64,000 nt of DNA from Hanleya hanleyi (GCA_036873755.1 JAVTVY010033839.1:1-64000), one strand, 5' to 3'; counted from the first letter of the stretch, positions 36,665-48,784 are shown. The notes: a model not told the origin generated them from the letters alone. Program-made: numbers and translations.

Positions 36665-37865
36665 ATGGCGTTTAGAATCTTTGTAAGATCACTGAGCCTC
36701 GGCTTAGGCTTAGAGAACACTAATGCGATTGATATATACCACGCATTAAAAAAACACTGTTGAATCAGGACGGTCAGTCCTTGCAGTTCTGGTACAGGTA
36801 TCAAATACCCTGTCACACTAACAAATGAAATTCCTAAAATTCGCCTAATGCTGGAAGGCATTCGCGTTGGAGATCAACGTGGTCATTTTGAGGAAATAGA
36901 TCCAGGAAAATTGCTAGTAAAGATGAAAGGATCATGCGATTTCCCAGATTCTGCGATCAGAACTGCATTTGAGTTCTATGGTGATGTTCTCTCTATACAA
37001 AAAGAGTTTGATAGAGAGTTTGAGACAGGAGTTCGAAGAATTTTAATGTCGAGATTCAAACGCACTCTTCCTTCTTCTGTTTAGTTGGCGGTATGAGACT
37101 TCCTGTTTGATCTAAAGGTCAAGTGAAAAGTGTTATATTTGTGGATCGGAAGATCACATGAACTCGAAATGTCCTTTGAAAAATAAATGCCTAATTTCTC
37201 ATCAGGAAGGACACTTAAAAGCCGGAGAGTTTTAGAGCGGAACAGTGGACGTGTGGAAAACTGTAGGTCCTGATGGCAAAGCCATCAAAGGAAAAACAAA
37301 TGACATCGGTCATCAGAGGATAGTCTCCGCCGGGAGAAACGAGAAAACCACAAAAGATGACGAGAAAACCTCAAACCACTACGCGTCTGTCTTTGACGAG
37401 ATGGAGGAAGATTGTGGTTCGGAAGACGAAGATGTCAGTGATAGCGAGGTTTGCGGTGGTGTGGATACAGAGCAAGGTGATCAGAAGTCTACTTCGGATC
37501 ATACTGAAAGTGTTGACATCGCATTGACTCCGGGAGATGTTACCTCATCTAAGTTGAGGAGTGACAACGTACCGGATGCTGGTCGTGTGTCGGGTCAGGA
37601 TGCACATGTGGAGTCTGTTGATTCGTTCATTAATATTATTCACTCTGGTGTAGATGTAAACTTTACACCAAATGAGGAAATAATGAATGAATTCACAGAG
37701 GAAGAGAGTAATCAACAGTCTGGTAGTAATGAAGCTACCCCGAATCAGGAAAAGGAAGAAAAGAAGCAAAAGGAGAAAATCTTAGATATCGAAACCGGCA
37801 AGGAGCATAACATAATCGATGCTACCTCCACTCCGGCCGACGATTCAACTTTGCTCTCTGATTAA
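36665..37865 (+). pseudogene. LINE ORF1 (gag-like, CCHC zinc knuckle), broken
   Basis: ATG at 36665 opens a frame that hits TGA at 36761 and then continues in the same frame to a stop at 37082: V-T-L-T-N-E-I-P-K-I-R-L-M-L-E-G-I, an RRM-like gag core. A zinc knuckle follows at 37120-37165 (C-Y-I-C-G-S-E-D-H-M-N-S-K-C, i.e. C-x2-C-x4-H-x4-C) and a worn second one just after it. From 37245 to 37865 comes an acidic, Glu/Ser/Asp-rich tail of 206 codons. Three frames are used, so at least two frameshifts plus stops. The order RRM-like, knuckles, acidic tail fits ORF1 of I-group LINEs. RNA-binding, non-functional here. Confidence 0.7.
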
Positions 37866-38051
37866 GAGTTTGTTGATCGTAATAAACTTTCTTAAACCAA
37901 AGGTCGAGGGACTTGTTGGGACAAGAGAAAGAGAAAGATGTTTGTAAGAGAAAAAGTAAAAAAGAAGAGAGAGAACTAATGAAAAACAAAGAGGTCAAAA
38001 AGAATTACCCAAAATAAAACGTTCACCTTCTATAAGTTAACCTTATATATA

Positions 38052-41000
38052 ATGGCTTGGGCAGTTTTGTATATCATTTCTTTATACAGATTAAAAATGG
38101 CTCATTCACCAACTATCATTCAGTGGAATTGCGGAGGAGTTTGGCCAAATTTGAATGAACTCCAATTATTAACTCAAGATTATAAACCATCAGGTTTTTG
38201 TCTCAACGAGACCTTTCTGAAGAAAGCAGATCAAGAAAAATTCAAGTTTCGCCACACCTTACCATTCCTACGCTTTTGACGAACATGGAAAAGCTACAGG
38301 CGGCTCTTCAACATTGATTAAAATGGGTGTTTTACACAGTCCCGTTGATTTAGTAACGGATTTACAAGCTGTAGCGGTTCGTATTACTTTGAATTCTGTG
38401 TTCTCATTATGCACAGTGTATATTATCTTCTTCTGGTAGTCTCCGGCTTAATGAACTTCAGAATCTTTACGATCAGCTCCCGAAACCTTGTTTATTGATG
38501 GGTGATTTTAACGGTCGTAATATCCTCTGGGATAATGAAGACAATTGTAAAGGTAAAATTCTTGAAAATTTGATATCAAATATTTCTCTGTGTATTTTGA
38601 ATGATGGTTCTTATACACATTTGTCCTCAGCTCACGGACCCTATTCAGCATTAGATATCTCACTTTGCGACCTTTCTATTCTTGAAGAATTTTCTTAGTC
38701 TGTTCATGATGACCTTTGTGGGAGTGATCACTTTCCCACTGTCCTAAAGCTGTTCATTCAGCCGATGACCCTCATTTCACAAGGTATAATTTCAAGAAAG
38801 CAAACTGGCCCGAGTTTGAAAAGCTTTGTTCAAAAAACTACAAGCAGTGTCTTTCGCTGATGTTCCAGATCCTATACAGTTATTCTCAGATATGCTGATG
38901 GAAATTGCCAACCGAACCAATCCCACATCTTCAGGAGTTGCAATGAAGCAAGAAAATGTAGGAAGAAGGCTGACCGATATTTCCGCCGACATCCTAATCC
39001 TGAAAATTTGAAAGATCCCAGAGTTACAAGAGCTAAAGCTCGTAGAACCATGAAACAGAGTAAACGTGATTCTTGGAAAAATTATGTTTCCAATAGCAAT
39101 ACACATACTCCTATAACAAAAATTTGGAATATGATTCAAAGAATAAAAGTTAAAAGCTCCAAGTCCAGCGTTCATCATCTCAACGCTGGAAACCAGGTGA
39201 TTAATGACAGAGTAGAAATTGCAAATAAATTATGCGAAACAATTGCCAAGAACTCTTCGTCAGAAAATTATGAACCTAAATTTCCATAAAAGAGAAGAGA
39301 AAAATTAAATTAAATTCCCCTCTGGTAATCATGAAGGCTATAGCGTTATCAGCTTTTGAAACATTTACCGGAATCTTCTCTAGAAATCCTATTACGCATA
39401 TTCAATAGACTTTGGACAAGAGAAGAGTTTCCTCCGTCATGGCATAATGCCATAGCTATACCAGTACCAAAGCCTGACCGTGATCATACAGACCCTGGTA
39501 ATTATCGTCCGATTTCACTGACTAGCTGTGTCTGCAAAACAATGGAACGCATGATAAATGATCGCCTTGTGTGGTGCCTGGAAACTGAAAAGAAACTTAC
39601 TGATATTCAAGCTGGTTTCCGAAAAAAAAAAAAGTACCATTGATCATTTAGTCAGATTAGATTCGTATGTCAAGAATGCTTTCGCCAAGAATGAACATGT
39701 GGTTTCTATCTTTTCTGATTTAGAAAGAGCCTATTATACTACATGGATATACAGGTTTCTGGAAGATCTTCAAAATGTAAGATTATAAGGCCGTTTACCC
39801 GTTTTTATTTCCAACATATTGAATGATAGACAATCCCGAATTCGTTTGGGAACAACTATGTCTAATCATTTTGATCAAGACCAGGTGTCCCACAGGGCAG
39901 TATTTTGTCTACTGCTCTGTTTAGTATCAAGATCAACAGCTTGACTGCAGTTCTGAATACATCAATTGATGGTTCACTTTTTGTAGACGATTTCAACATA
40001 TCGCGTAGTGGGAAAAGTACACACAATATTGAGAGAATAACTTTGTCTAAATAGAATTCAGAAATGGTGTCTAGAAAATGGCTTCAAATTCTCCAGAGCT
40101 AAGACAAATTCTGTACACTTTTGCAGAAAATATTCCAGCACAGAAATCCAGTACTTACATTGGATGGAATTGAAATCAAGTGGTAAAAGAGGTCATATTG
40201 CTTGAAGGCCAAATGCGATTTGTTGAAAGTAGTTGCCAGCTATACATGTAAGTGAGGAGGAGACCAGCAAACTCTTCTCCATTTATATCGATCACTTGTT
40301 CGTTCCAAACTTGATTATGGTTCTATTGTTTACAGTGGTGCAAGCAAGTCAAACTTTGCAAAGCTAGATCCTATTCTCCATCAAGGACTAAGACTTTGCC
40401 TCGGTGCGTTCAGAACATCACATGAAGAAAGCTTGTATGTCGAAGCAGATGAATTTCCTTTAGGACTTCGAAGAATTAAACTATCGCTGCAATATATCAC
40501 AAAATTGCGATCGAACCACTAAAATTACTGTGTTTTCAACCTTCAGTACGCAGATTTCTATTTAAAGAAACTCTCGATTATTCCACCTCTTGGAATCCGT
40601 ATGAAACCACACATTGTAGCAGCTGGTATTAAAGTTAGTCAATTTTTACCTAACGAGCTCTTGCCAACTCCACCATGGCAGTTAGCCAAACCAGAAGTAG
40701 ATATTTCACTGACGAAATATAAAATGGCAGACACGAGCCAGCTCGTGTATACACAAGCATTTGGTCTACTGAGAGAGAAATACAGATCACATCAGGCTAT
40801 TTATACAGATGGTTCTAAAGATGGCGAGAGAGTAGCATGTGCTACTATCTTTAGTTCCAAAACTGAAACCTATCGTCTACCAAGAAAATGTTCCATATTT
40901 ACTGCAGAAGCAAAAGCTCTATTATCAGCTTTAGAAGGTATTGGGTCCACTAGAAGGAACAAATAGTTCATATTCTCGGATTCACTATCTTGCCTTCAAG

Positions 41001-41360
41001 CGATTAAAAGTGGAAATTCAACTCATCCTGCTGGAATTCCATACAGTGATTTGAGACCATCTATCTGCGCTTATGTAAGAAAGCTGTTTCAATCTTTATG
41101 GGATACTGTGGATAATAACAAACTTCACGAGTTCAAAACAAAACGGTTGGTTATACTCATCTGAACAGTCAGAATCGTTTCGATTAGGCCATGATTAGAC
41201 GATGCAGGATTGGCCATAAACGATTAACTCATGAATATTTACTAAAACAGGAGCCGGTGTCAAGGTGTATTCCATGCCATGAAGATCTCACGGTGAAACA
41301 TATTCTCATAGGCTGCATAGATTTTAAGATTGTAAGAGATACTTTTTATTGAGCAGCTAC
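38052..41360 (+). pseudogene. LINE ORF2: APE endonuclease, RT, RNase H, C-terminal zinc region (I/Nimb type), broken
   Basis: Start at 38052 or, more likely, at the ATG at 38097. Endonuclease: I-I-Q-W-N-C-G-G, L-N-E-T (catalytic Glu), M-G-D-F-N-G-R-N, and G-S-D-H-F-P-T near 38723. RT: F-P-P-S-W-H-N-A, Y-R-P-I-S-L-T-S, motif A S-D-L-E-R-A-Y-Y-T-T-W (the usual second Asp is Tyr), motif B G-V-P-Q-G-S-I-L-S-T near 39885, motif C F-V-D-D-F near 39980. RNase H 40790-41090: Y-T-D-G-S-K-D-G, A-E-A-K-A-L-L-S-A-L and F-S-D-S-L, then a deletion of about 40 codons at 41031 that removes the last His and Asp. C-terminal C-I-P-C-H with H-I-L-I-G-C. Frameshifts near 38277, 38700, 39010, 39640 and elsewhere. 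Confidence 0.8.
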
Positions 41361-41565
41361 GCTGGAAGATCGTTTTAGCAGAGTAAAAAAAAGATTGTGT
41401 TTTAGATTATTTGAGAGAGATTGGTTTGTTGTACAAATTTTAATGTTTGTACCTGTTTTAACGCATTAGTTTACGGAGTTGTTGAATTAAATACTTTTGT
41501 TTGATCGTCGCTATATAGCTAAAATATTGCTGAATGCGACGTTAAACGTTAATTCTCTCTCTCGA
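41361..41565 (+). other. LINE 3' UTR and tail
   Basis: Ends with aatattgctgaatgcgacgt and a CT run, the same end as 47540, in place of a poly(A) tail. It stops only 50 bp before the stop codon of the protease gene on the other strand. Confidence 0.6.
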
Positions 41566-41614
41566 TATCGGAAAAGAAACATTGAACGCCTCCGTAGAAA
41601 TATGTCCATTTGTG

Positions 41615-41884
41615 TTATGAAATGGCTACTTCAATAAACGACCACTTGTTACAGGGCAGATATGTATAACAATAACCAATACTTGCTGATAACTGGGCAA
41701 GATCTTCCATACTCTGATACTTACCAACCGTTTCACGTATCCAGTCTCTGAAATGAAACACACTTGTGAAGATTCCCGGTGAGTCCGAATGCCAGCCACA
41801 AATGCCATTAGCAAAACTGACGACGCCATGCACATCCCAACGCCCAGCCGAATTCAAGCAGACCAGAGGTCCACCACTGTCCCC
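41615..41884 (-). CDS. S1 serine protease, exon 5 (catalytic Ser)
   Basis: The acceptor ccattgtag precedes GGG-GAC-AGT-GGT-GGA. Joined to exon 4 in phase 0 this gives I-C-S-G-D-S-G-G-P-L-V-C, the Ser-195 motif. Then V-V-S-F-A-N-G-I-C, where family members usually have a Trp-Gly pair, and the C-terminal helix F-R-D-W-I-R-E-T. The frame then continues 36 codons to TAA at 41615. A strong donor (G|GTAAGTAT, intron side 41724-41717) sits right after the domain end, so the true transcript may splice out at 41725 to an unseen exon, and the TAA reading may be only the unspliced form. No AATAAA is seen in the 50 bp before the LINE. Confidence 0.8.
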   Translation of the reverse strand, partial: GDSGGPLVCLNSAGRWDVHGVVSFANGICGWHSDSPGIFTSVFHFRDWIRETVGKYQSMEDLAQLSASIGYCYTYLPCNKWSFIEVAIS

Positions 41885-41980
41885 CTACAATGGATAATCA
41901 CCCACCACATCAAGCACTGTTAAACTGTGTCACTGCGGTGTTTATCGGGGTCTGTCATTATGAGCTAAATGACAGATTCA

Positions 41981-42070
41981 GTGAATATTATCGTGTAATA
42001 CTTTCTTCGACATTTTGTTTTTTGATGTCTAAAACTAAACATAGAATAATTATTACACGATAATATTGAC
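41981..42070. repeat. Hairpin with 18-20 bp arms
   Basis: gaatattatcgtgtaata and the reverse complement attacacgataatatt, with a 50-bp AT-rich loop. In the last protease intron. Confidence 0.55.
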
Positions 42071-42599
42071 TCAGAAGGTCATTAATTCCGTTCTAACATG
42101 CACAAAGATAATTTTATTTTCTCGACTGATTTGCAGGCCATGCTCTCGCGTGTTGGCGTTCCTGTGATGCCGTGTGATCTCCACCCACTGCGCAGTAAAT
42201 GAATCAAATGAATCGTCGCTCAGCTTTGTAGCACTGCGTCACAAGAATGAGACGTCGCTCGTTCAGCACGTGAATGAAAGAGGTCACAACAAGCGGTCTG
42301 GATCAATCAGCGCACGGCTGTAAGGTGGAGCATGTTAGGATATCGCATAACCACGGGAGAGTCCATGGCAAAATTATTATGGGCCAAAGGCTCACGCGAT
42401 TGAGTTAATAAACCCACGAATCAACCGAGAACGATCCGGTTACTGGATGTGATATGTTCGTATCTACATGGATTGTAATCAAGGAGCTAACTGATCTTAG
42501 AAGAGACAGTCATGCCTGTTGTAACTCATTATATATTATATTAGAAATGTCGTTTGTACCATCAAGTGGGTATTTTTTTTAGCAAGCTCCGCATCCGAC

Positions 42600-43012
42600 A
42601 TTCGATATTCAGCCGTCGTCCATAAAATATTTTTCGCTTCAATAATCAAACGATCCTAGCACCAATTTTGAATGTGCATGACATAGTTTACTAAATATAT
42701 CAGCTAATGGCTGATATTTAAAAAAATAATGATGTGGATATAACCCTTATTGGTTGGACAGTTTTTTTCTAAATTTTCGTCGTTTAAAACTGCTACCCCA
42801 TGTGTGAGTATCAGTTTTTAACTGGACTCTTGCACTGAAAAGTATTGTTTATCCAAATGAATTTCCAAGTCGTTTTCTATAGTATGATGTATCTTAGTCA
42901 CGCTTTGGTTATGACTGTTCATGTGAACACCCTAATGTCAAACATGTGATGTTTAAACGGACTCTAACCCCAGGTTACGCGGAATTGGACACAAGTTACG
43001 CAACGTAACGCC
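42600..43012 (-). repeat. RT-A 3' tail fragment
   Basis: Minus-orientation tail only: tcagccgtcgtccat (42613), cttagtcacgctttggtta (42894) and gaattggacacaagttacg (42972). More diverged than the other copies; no RT sequence. In the last protease intron. Confidence 0.6.
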
Positions 43013-43121
43013 CTGTCGCCTAAAACTTAACAAGTACAACTGCTATTACCCAGCTAAAGAAATGCCCTCACCTGCTGAACCATCAACACTGTGTTGTATG
43101 CATGTAAAAATTAGGTCTTAC

Positions 43122-43273
43122 ACTGCAGATTGGTGAATATCGGCCGCCTGATGTAGCACATAGCATGCTGTCAAGGATGCCCGCGTCTCTCCACAAGAGG
43201 TTACAACTGCGTCCGCTGTAGGTGAACACCTTAATCTGCTGTAAGATATCCGGGACGACACCTACTCTGTGAA
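43122..43273 (-). CDS. S1 serine protease, exon 4
   Basis: Acceptor aataactttcag, donor T|GTAAGA. Codes for V-V-P-D-I-L-Q-Q-I-K-V, a Cys pair (S-C-N...M-L-C-A, the 168-182 disulfide) and Y-S-P-I-C-S. The residue in the specificity pocket (position 189, two before Cys191) is Pro, not the Asp of trypsins. Phase 1 in, phase 0 out, both matching the neighbours. Confidence 0.8.
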
Positions 43274-43284
43274 CTGAAAGTTAT

Positions 43285-46200
43285 TTAAAACAAAACACTT
43301 TATAATCACATATTTGTCCCCACTTTAAAAACATATGAAATTAAAACACATACAGTGTTTTGCCTTAAAACAGCAGTGATTTACCTTAAAACAGTAGTGA
43401 TTTAAAATAAGACACTTGAAGTGTCTCAATACAAAACAATTCAAGTGTTTCAAAACAAAACACTTAAACTGTTTTAAAATTAAACACTCAAAAATGTTTT
43501 AAAATAGATCACTTGAAGCGTTTATGAGCTTGTCCCCACTTTAAAAACACTTGAAATGTTTATAATCAAAACACTTTGAAAAAGTGTTTATAATTAAAAC
43601 ACTAATCAAAGCACTTTCAAATTCATGCACATAAAATAACAAACAAACTGAGTTTAACATAATATATATTTATTTTAAATCATTCAAGATATTGAGACAT
43701 TTTTAATTGTATTCAGAATCAACATGCAAAAAATCACCAAGCTACATTGGTCAAATCAGATTTCTCAATACACATTATACTAGAAAATTTCAAGTGAAAA
43801 TGGACATCCGTATAAAACTAATAGAATAAACCAACATCAGACAAACCTGTACATGCCATCCCGTACCGTCCCGTTCCCACACTGTTCCCCAAATGTTACT
43901 TGCCTTTCGTCCCATGAACACATGTACAGGCGGTGAGCAAAGTGATATATTTTGGTGAAATCCAAGTCTAACATGTAGGATATTAGTAACTCAGCTCTAT
44001 CAAAAATCTTCACCCTGGAAGACCTGCGTAAAATGCACGAGTATCCTGCACAATATAACATCACACATGAAACAATTCCGTCTGTGTTCTTTTCGGAAGT
44101 TCTGTGTAATTTGAAATGGAAGGCATATGAATCCCCATCCAGAAGCATAGTCCGCAAAAACACATCCCACTGACTTTACACTTCTGCATCTGTCGAATCC
44201 TGCAACATAAAACGCCCAATGCTGGATTATTAATTCGTAACACAAGTAAACAGTCGAGTAGCTGGCAATTGACATACACCGGAAACCTATTTTAAATGAC
44301 ATAATGATTAAGACATTTTTTCATAAAATAATCTTCATTTTGAAAAAAATATATATATTCAAATGAACCTATGGGAACTATATTATTACATTACCGGTAC
44401 CAGCAAATAAAAAACCACCCGAAAATTTGAGGACTATAAACAGATAATGACCTTGAAGCATATGATTTGCATACCAGGATGCTTATCCACCAAAAGTTGA
44501 TCCCTCCCCCCTCAGCAAACACAGCCAGAAAAAAAGGTGATAACAAAAAGGTGATGAGTTAGAGCCATCACCTTTTTTATGATCACCTTTAAAAATGATG
44601 ACCATCACGTCTGAGGTGATGAGGCAATATCATCGCCCTAATTGAGTGATGGTTGTCACCATTAAAGGCGATGGCTCTAACTCATCACCTTTTAAAAGTG
44701 ATAGCCGGCAGGTCTGATCACCATGGAAAAGGTGATGCGCCGTCACTTTTTTCTGGCTGTAAATCATCGTCAATTTTGTCGCGATAAGCAGGGACCCATG
44801 CGCGTTTTTGTCTGCAACATGAGTATAAATGAGATAAGTTTACAGTTTACATACCAGTAGTTGAAGGCATTGAAGTCGCTATGATGGTGCTCCTGTCATT
44901 GTTCTCTGGATCCCACAGCAGTACCAATCTCTATAGGAATGGACAAAAAAAGCATTGGAATTACATTCTTAACACTTACAAACTGAATGTGATAATTATT
45001 CCTTCGTATTCATGTAATGGCGTATATCTACATAACAAATGACAGGACTTTCCAAGTTCACTGTCCCCATGACTGACACAAGCATACATGTAATTGTAAA
45101 GCCGTCATATGTATTAAGGGTCACTCTGACACACCCACACATACAGCTGGTAAGGTCATTCTATCCAATGGCACATGTGCAGTGTTCGGGTCAACCGTCA
45201 AGTGCTGCCCTCAAATTGATCAACAAAGGAAATTCGGTGTAATTGCAAGGGCAAGCAACATATAATAAAAGTTTGCAAACTTCGCTACGTAACTTTCATA
45301 TTAGATAAACTGAATGACGTGTAATATACACTAGATAGAGATAGCATTTCAGGACACTGTTCATGGAACATGTTGTTGTTGTGGTTGTTGGTACCGTAGT
45401 ATTCAACTTTCAATCAACGTGTATTTTGTCTGAAATATACGCAAACAGTATCCCGTTCTACTCTAGCCACATGCAGAAACAATCAGCTAAATTAAAACCT
45501 ACCTAGAGCCCTGTAGACTCACGTCAGCTGAATTCCTTCAAGTCCGTGAAAGTTAACGGGCAAATTCAGATCGCGCTTTCAACGATAGGTCCTCTGGTTC
45601 CCCGTCCAACTGATTTGTGGGAGACCCCTCCAGTCTGTTGGAGCCCCAAGCGAACCGCGAGAGCACCGAAGTCACCCACACACGATAACTAGCTAGAATT
45701 GCATACAGTAATAAATATCTGGTGATACAATCTTATATAATTGCTCTCATGTGGTAGTCATGCAAATTTAGACCTATGGAAACGTCTTTGAAGTTTTTTA
45801 AATTAATAAATACAGGGGATTTACACAAGTGTCGGGTGTTCAACAGTTCAACATTCATGATTGTGACTGCTTTATTTTATTTTCATTGTTATGAGAGATT
45901 TGCCAAAACAATAGTCGTAAAGATAGATATTATTGTTATTATTATTACTATATTACGGTTCAAAGTTAATACAGATCCAAAGTAATTCAGTTTTCCAGTA
46001 ACGTACAGTATTCGAGTATATGAAATACTTGTCAATGTTTTAATTAGAATAAGATATAAACAGCTCTCCAGCAACATAAAATTTGAATTACCAGCCGTCA
46101 ATTCAAACAAACCTACAAAACACTTTTAAGTCCAGTAAAACACCAATGTTTTATTCTAAAACACACCAGTGTTTTATTCTAAGACACACGTGTTTTATTC

Positions 46201-46390
46201 TAAAACACTTCACCTTGGCACCTTTACAAAGTGCTTAGAACCGAAACACTTTTTGCGAAAAGTGTTTTAATATAAATCACTTTATTATTATAAACACTTT
46301 TCCAGATAAAATAAAACACTAGTGTTTTACTTTGAGACACTAGTGATTTACTTAAAAACACATAAAGTGTCTCACGATTTTACGGTGTAT
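43285..46390. mobile_element. Foldback-like element with AAAACACTT sub-repeats, about 3.1 kb
   Basis: The left end (43290-43620) has more than ten variants of aaaacacttgaagtgtttt in both orientations; the right end (46110-46385) has a similar set (aaaacaccaatgttttattc, gaaaagtgttttaatataaa) ending in ttacggtgt. The inner 2.4 kb is AT-rich with frames of 72-108 codons on the minus strand (43837-44302) that I do not recognise. The ends do not match base for base, so limits are approximate. Inserted in protease intron 3. Confidence 0.5.
44521..44760. mobile_element. MITE with GTGAT/ATCAC sub-repeats, 240 bp, inside the foldback element
   Basis: Inverted ends ACAGCCAGAAAAAAAGGTGA and, on the other strand, ACAGCCAGAAAAAAGTGACG. 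The interior repeats aaaaggtgat and its complement many times and can fold end to end (agttagagccatcacctttt pairs with its complement at 44665). No clear target duplication; class unknown. Confidence 0.65.
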
Positions 46391-46547
46391 AAGCGATGAG
46401 AATTATCCACCAGTTTATTGTTAGTGTATTATCCAAAACCAGTAATCAAGATCAGATCCGAGATTTAGTAGACAGCCATTGTCTATGAATAATTTCATTA
46501 TTTCCCAAGACAATACTAGCAACAAGCAAACTCGCATACACATAAGC

Positions 46548-46598
46548 TAATTACAACACATATAAGGGAAGTGGGAAGAGGTGCCGACATACTGACTG
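46548..46598 (+). repeat. Rep-T, best copy
   Basis: aattacaacacatataaggg then aagtgggaagaggtgccgac; almost identical to 12524-12574. In protease intron 3. Confidence 0.65.
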
Positions 46599-46879
46599 CA
46601 ATGGGGCAATGTCCTGCAACATAAAAGCTGTTTCAGATTATACCTTCAAGATATCTTTCCAATTCATCCTAGTATAATTCTATTCATTATATTTTAGTCA
46701 CGACAGAAATACAAGAAAATAACAAGTGATGGAGACGGATATAGTATTGACAATCAATCTACTTACTATCTGCTTTCTATCATTACTTAGGAAGTTGGCA
46801 AATTGTGCGTGAAGTATAGATGATGTGTTTCAATACCATTAATCTTTTTACATAGCGAAACCTGTAATATTGTTTTAAT

Positions 46880-47540
46880 GTGTAATGATCAGGCGATGTA
46901 GAATCGACCATGCGCGATTAACTCCCGAAGATTTACCAAAACAGAGCCAGTTACAATGTGCATTCCATGCCATGAAGATCCCACGATGAAACATTCTTAT
47001 CGACTGTATAGATTTTAAGATTGTAAAAGATTTTTTTTATCGAGCAGCTACTTTAGAAGATCTATTTAGTCGGATGAAGGAAGTCTCTATCTTAGACTAT
47101 TTGTTCGTTGCATAACTTTTAATGTGTGTATGTTTTAATGTGTTGGATAACTTAGTTGAATACTTGGGATTTTGTTTGTTCGTCACTACACTGCCAAAAA
47201 TACCCTACTTATTTAAGATAATTCCCAAAAATTGTCTTCAAATAAGATAACATTTTTTTCTTGTTTAAGTAAACTTTGGAGTGGGGTAAGTATATTTTAC
47301 CTAAACATTTTACCTATTTTTTTCTTGTTTAAGTGAAATATACTTACCCCACTCCAAATTTTAATTAAACAAGAAAAAAAAATCTTTAAAATTTTCTTAA
47401 AATTCAACTTATTTTGAATAAAATTATCTTATTTCAAGAAAATTTTAGGGCATTATCTTAAATAAGTAGGGTATTTCTGGCAGTGTATATGGCTGAAATA
47501 TTGCTGAACGCGACGTTAAACCTTAATTTTCTCTCCCTCT
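46880..47540 (+). mobile_element. LINE 3' fragment (same family as 35980-41565), interrupted by a MITE
   Basis: Holds the C-terminal zinc region in three frames (tgccatgaagatccc, ttttaagattgtaaaagatt, cgagcagctac) and the family tail aatattgctgaacgcgacgt. Split at 47188 by the 297-bp element below. Dead on arrival (5' truncated). Confidence 0.75.
47189..47485. mobile_element. TA-flanked full-hairpin MITE, 297 bp
   Basis: Ends CACTGCCAAAAATACCCTAC and, on the other strand, CACTGCCAGAAATACCCTAC; TA on both sides (47187-47188, 47486-47487). Nearly the whole length is an inverted repeat (gtggggtaagtatat pairs with atatacttaccccac). TA duplication and hairpin form fit a Tc1/mariner-type MITE. The empty site is visible in the sister LINE at 41515 (cgtcgctatatagc). 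Confidence 0.8.
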
Positions 47541-48784
47541 CACAACATCAAGCATGTTTTAATTAAGCTAGATAACAGTTGATCAATCACCAGACAGAAG
47601 CGGTGCTACAAGCGCTTTGATTTTACTACTGTCCAGGGCACGGCCTGTGCTTTGACCTCCCACTGGCAAAACTTTCCGCAAATGACGTGGACCTTGTGGC
47701 GCTCCCATAGGTTAGAGTAGAGTTAGAGTTTATCTCCCTCAGATTTCAAATTTGGAAACACAGTTAGCTAGTGGCGGAGATTTGTAAGCGGTGTGCTCCA
47801 GGGAACTATCTTAGAACCTATTCTATTCCTTTTTTAAAAAAAATTATATATAGTTTACTTGGTAGAACCATTCAATCTGGTGAATTATGAAGGGGATGAT
47901 ACCAGAGTTATGACCGAAACTATACAGATAGAGATAGCAGCTTGAAGTGTATTTGTTATCGGATGCAAGCAAATTCTTCATAAACTGCAGTGTTGATACT
48001 GAAGATAATTTAGACCTATATATCCAGTCAGGAGTATCCACTTCCATGGGAAGATTACGTCAAATTTCCAGGATTAAATATGGACATATCGCTAAGTTTT
48101 AAACAGCATATTTCTGCGATTTGCCAGATAGCCGGAAGATATCTTTATTCATTGAAAGTGTTATTTAATATTTTGAACACGGACGTCAAACGTCTTTTGT
48201 TAAGGCTTTCGTCTATCCCTGGTTTATGCCAGCCTTGTCTGTCATAACTGCAGTAAGACTGATTCTAATAAATTAGAGAAAACGGAAGAACGTACCCTAC
48301 GTCTCGTCTATAATGAATATAATGAAACGCACGGGAGAATTAAATTAACGTCCCTGCTCCTTATTCATTAGCAAATCCATTATAGGAATCAGCATCAAAT
48401 ACACGTAGGATTTGTTCAACATTAAGATAACTAATAATTTGAGGAGACGTGAGTGAGTGAGTGAGTGAGTGAGTAGGATTAACGTCGTTTTCAACATCCA
48501 TACTGAGGGACGCAATTTTCAAATTGTCCCGGATTAACGACATGTGATTCATTGGAGAACAAAGTTATTTACTATGTATTATAATACATTGGAGAGGGAA
48601 TATATAAAATAACAGTTTTGTCAATATCAGACAGTGTAATCATATTTGTAATGTGTTTTGCGATAATTCTGCAGCGACACACTTATGCCGCCACTTGATA
48701 AAAGACGTCATTCCTTTTATCCTTGCATACCGACGAGAGGAATTATGTGTTTAGCGAACAAAAATCGTTTCACGCAGAACGTAC
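47541..48784. other. Rest of protease intron 3, with a GAGT-bearing repeat
   Basis: No exon seen. About 48450-48540 is a (GAGT)n run followed by aggattaacgtcg and caattttcaaattgtccc, resembling Rep-S and other molluscan SINE-like ends. Confidence 0.4.

Noticed and set aside
36481..36861. 126-codon frame on the minus strand
   Set aside because: Antisense of the LINE 5' UTR and ORF1 start; low complexity, no motif.
43290..43620. Regular short repeats that could be taken for a CRISPR array
   Set aside because: Units vary in sequence, length and orientation, spacers are not unique or uniform, and the window is eukaryotic.
43837..44302. Three overlapping minus-strand frames of 72-108 codons
   Set aside because: No motif in any frame; kept only as a note within the foldback element.
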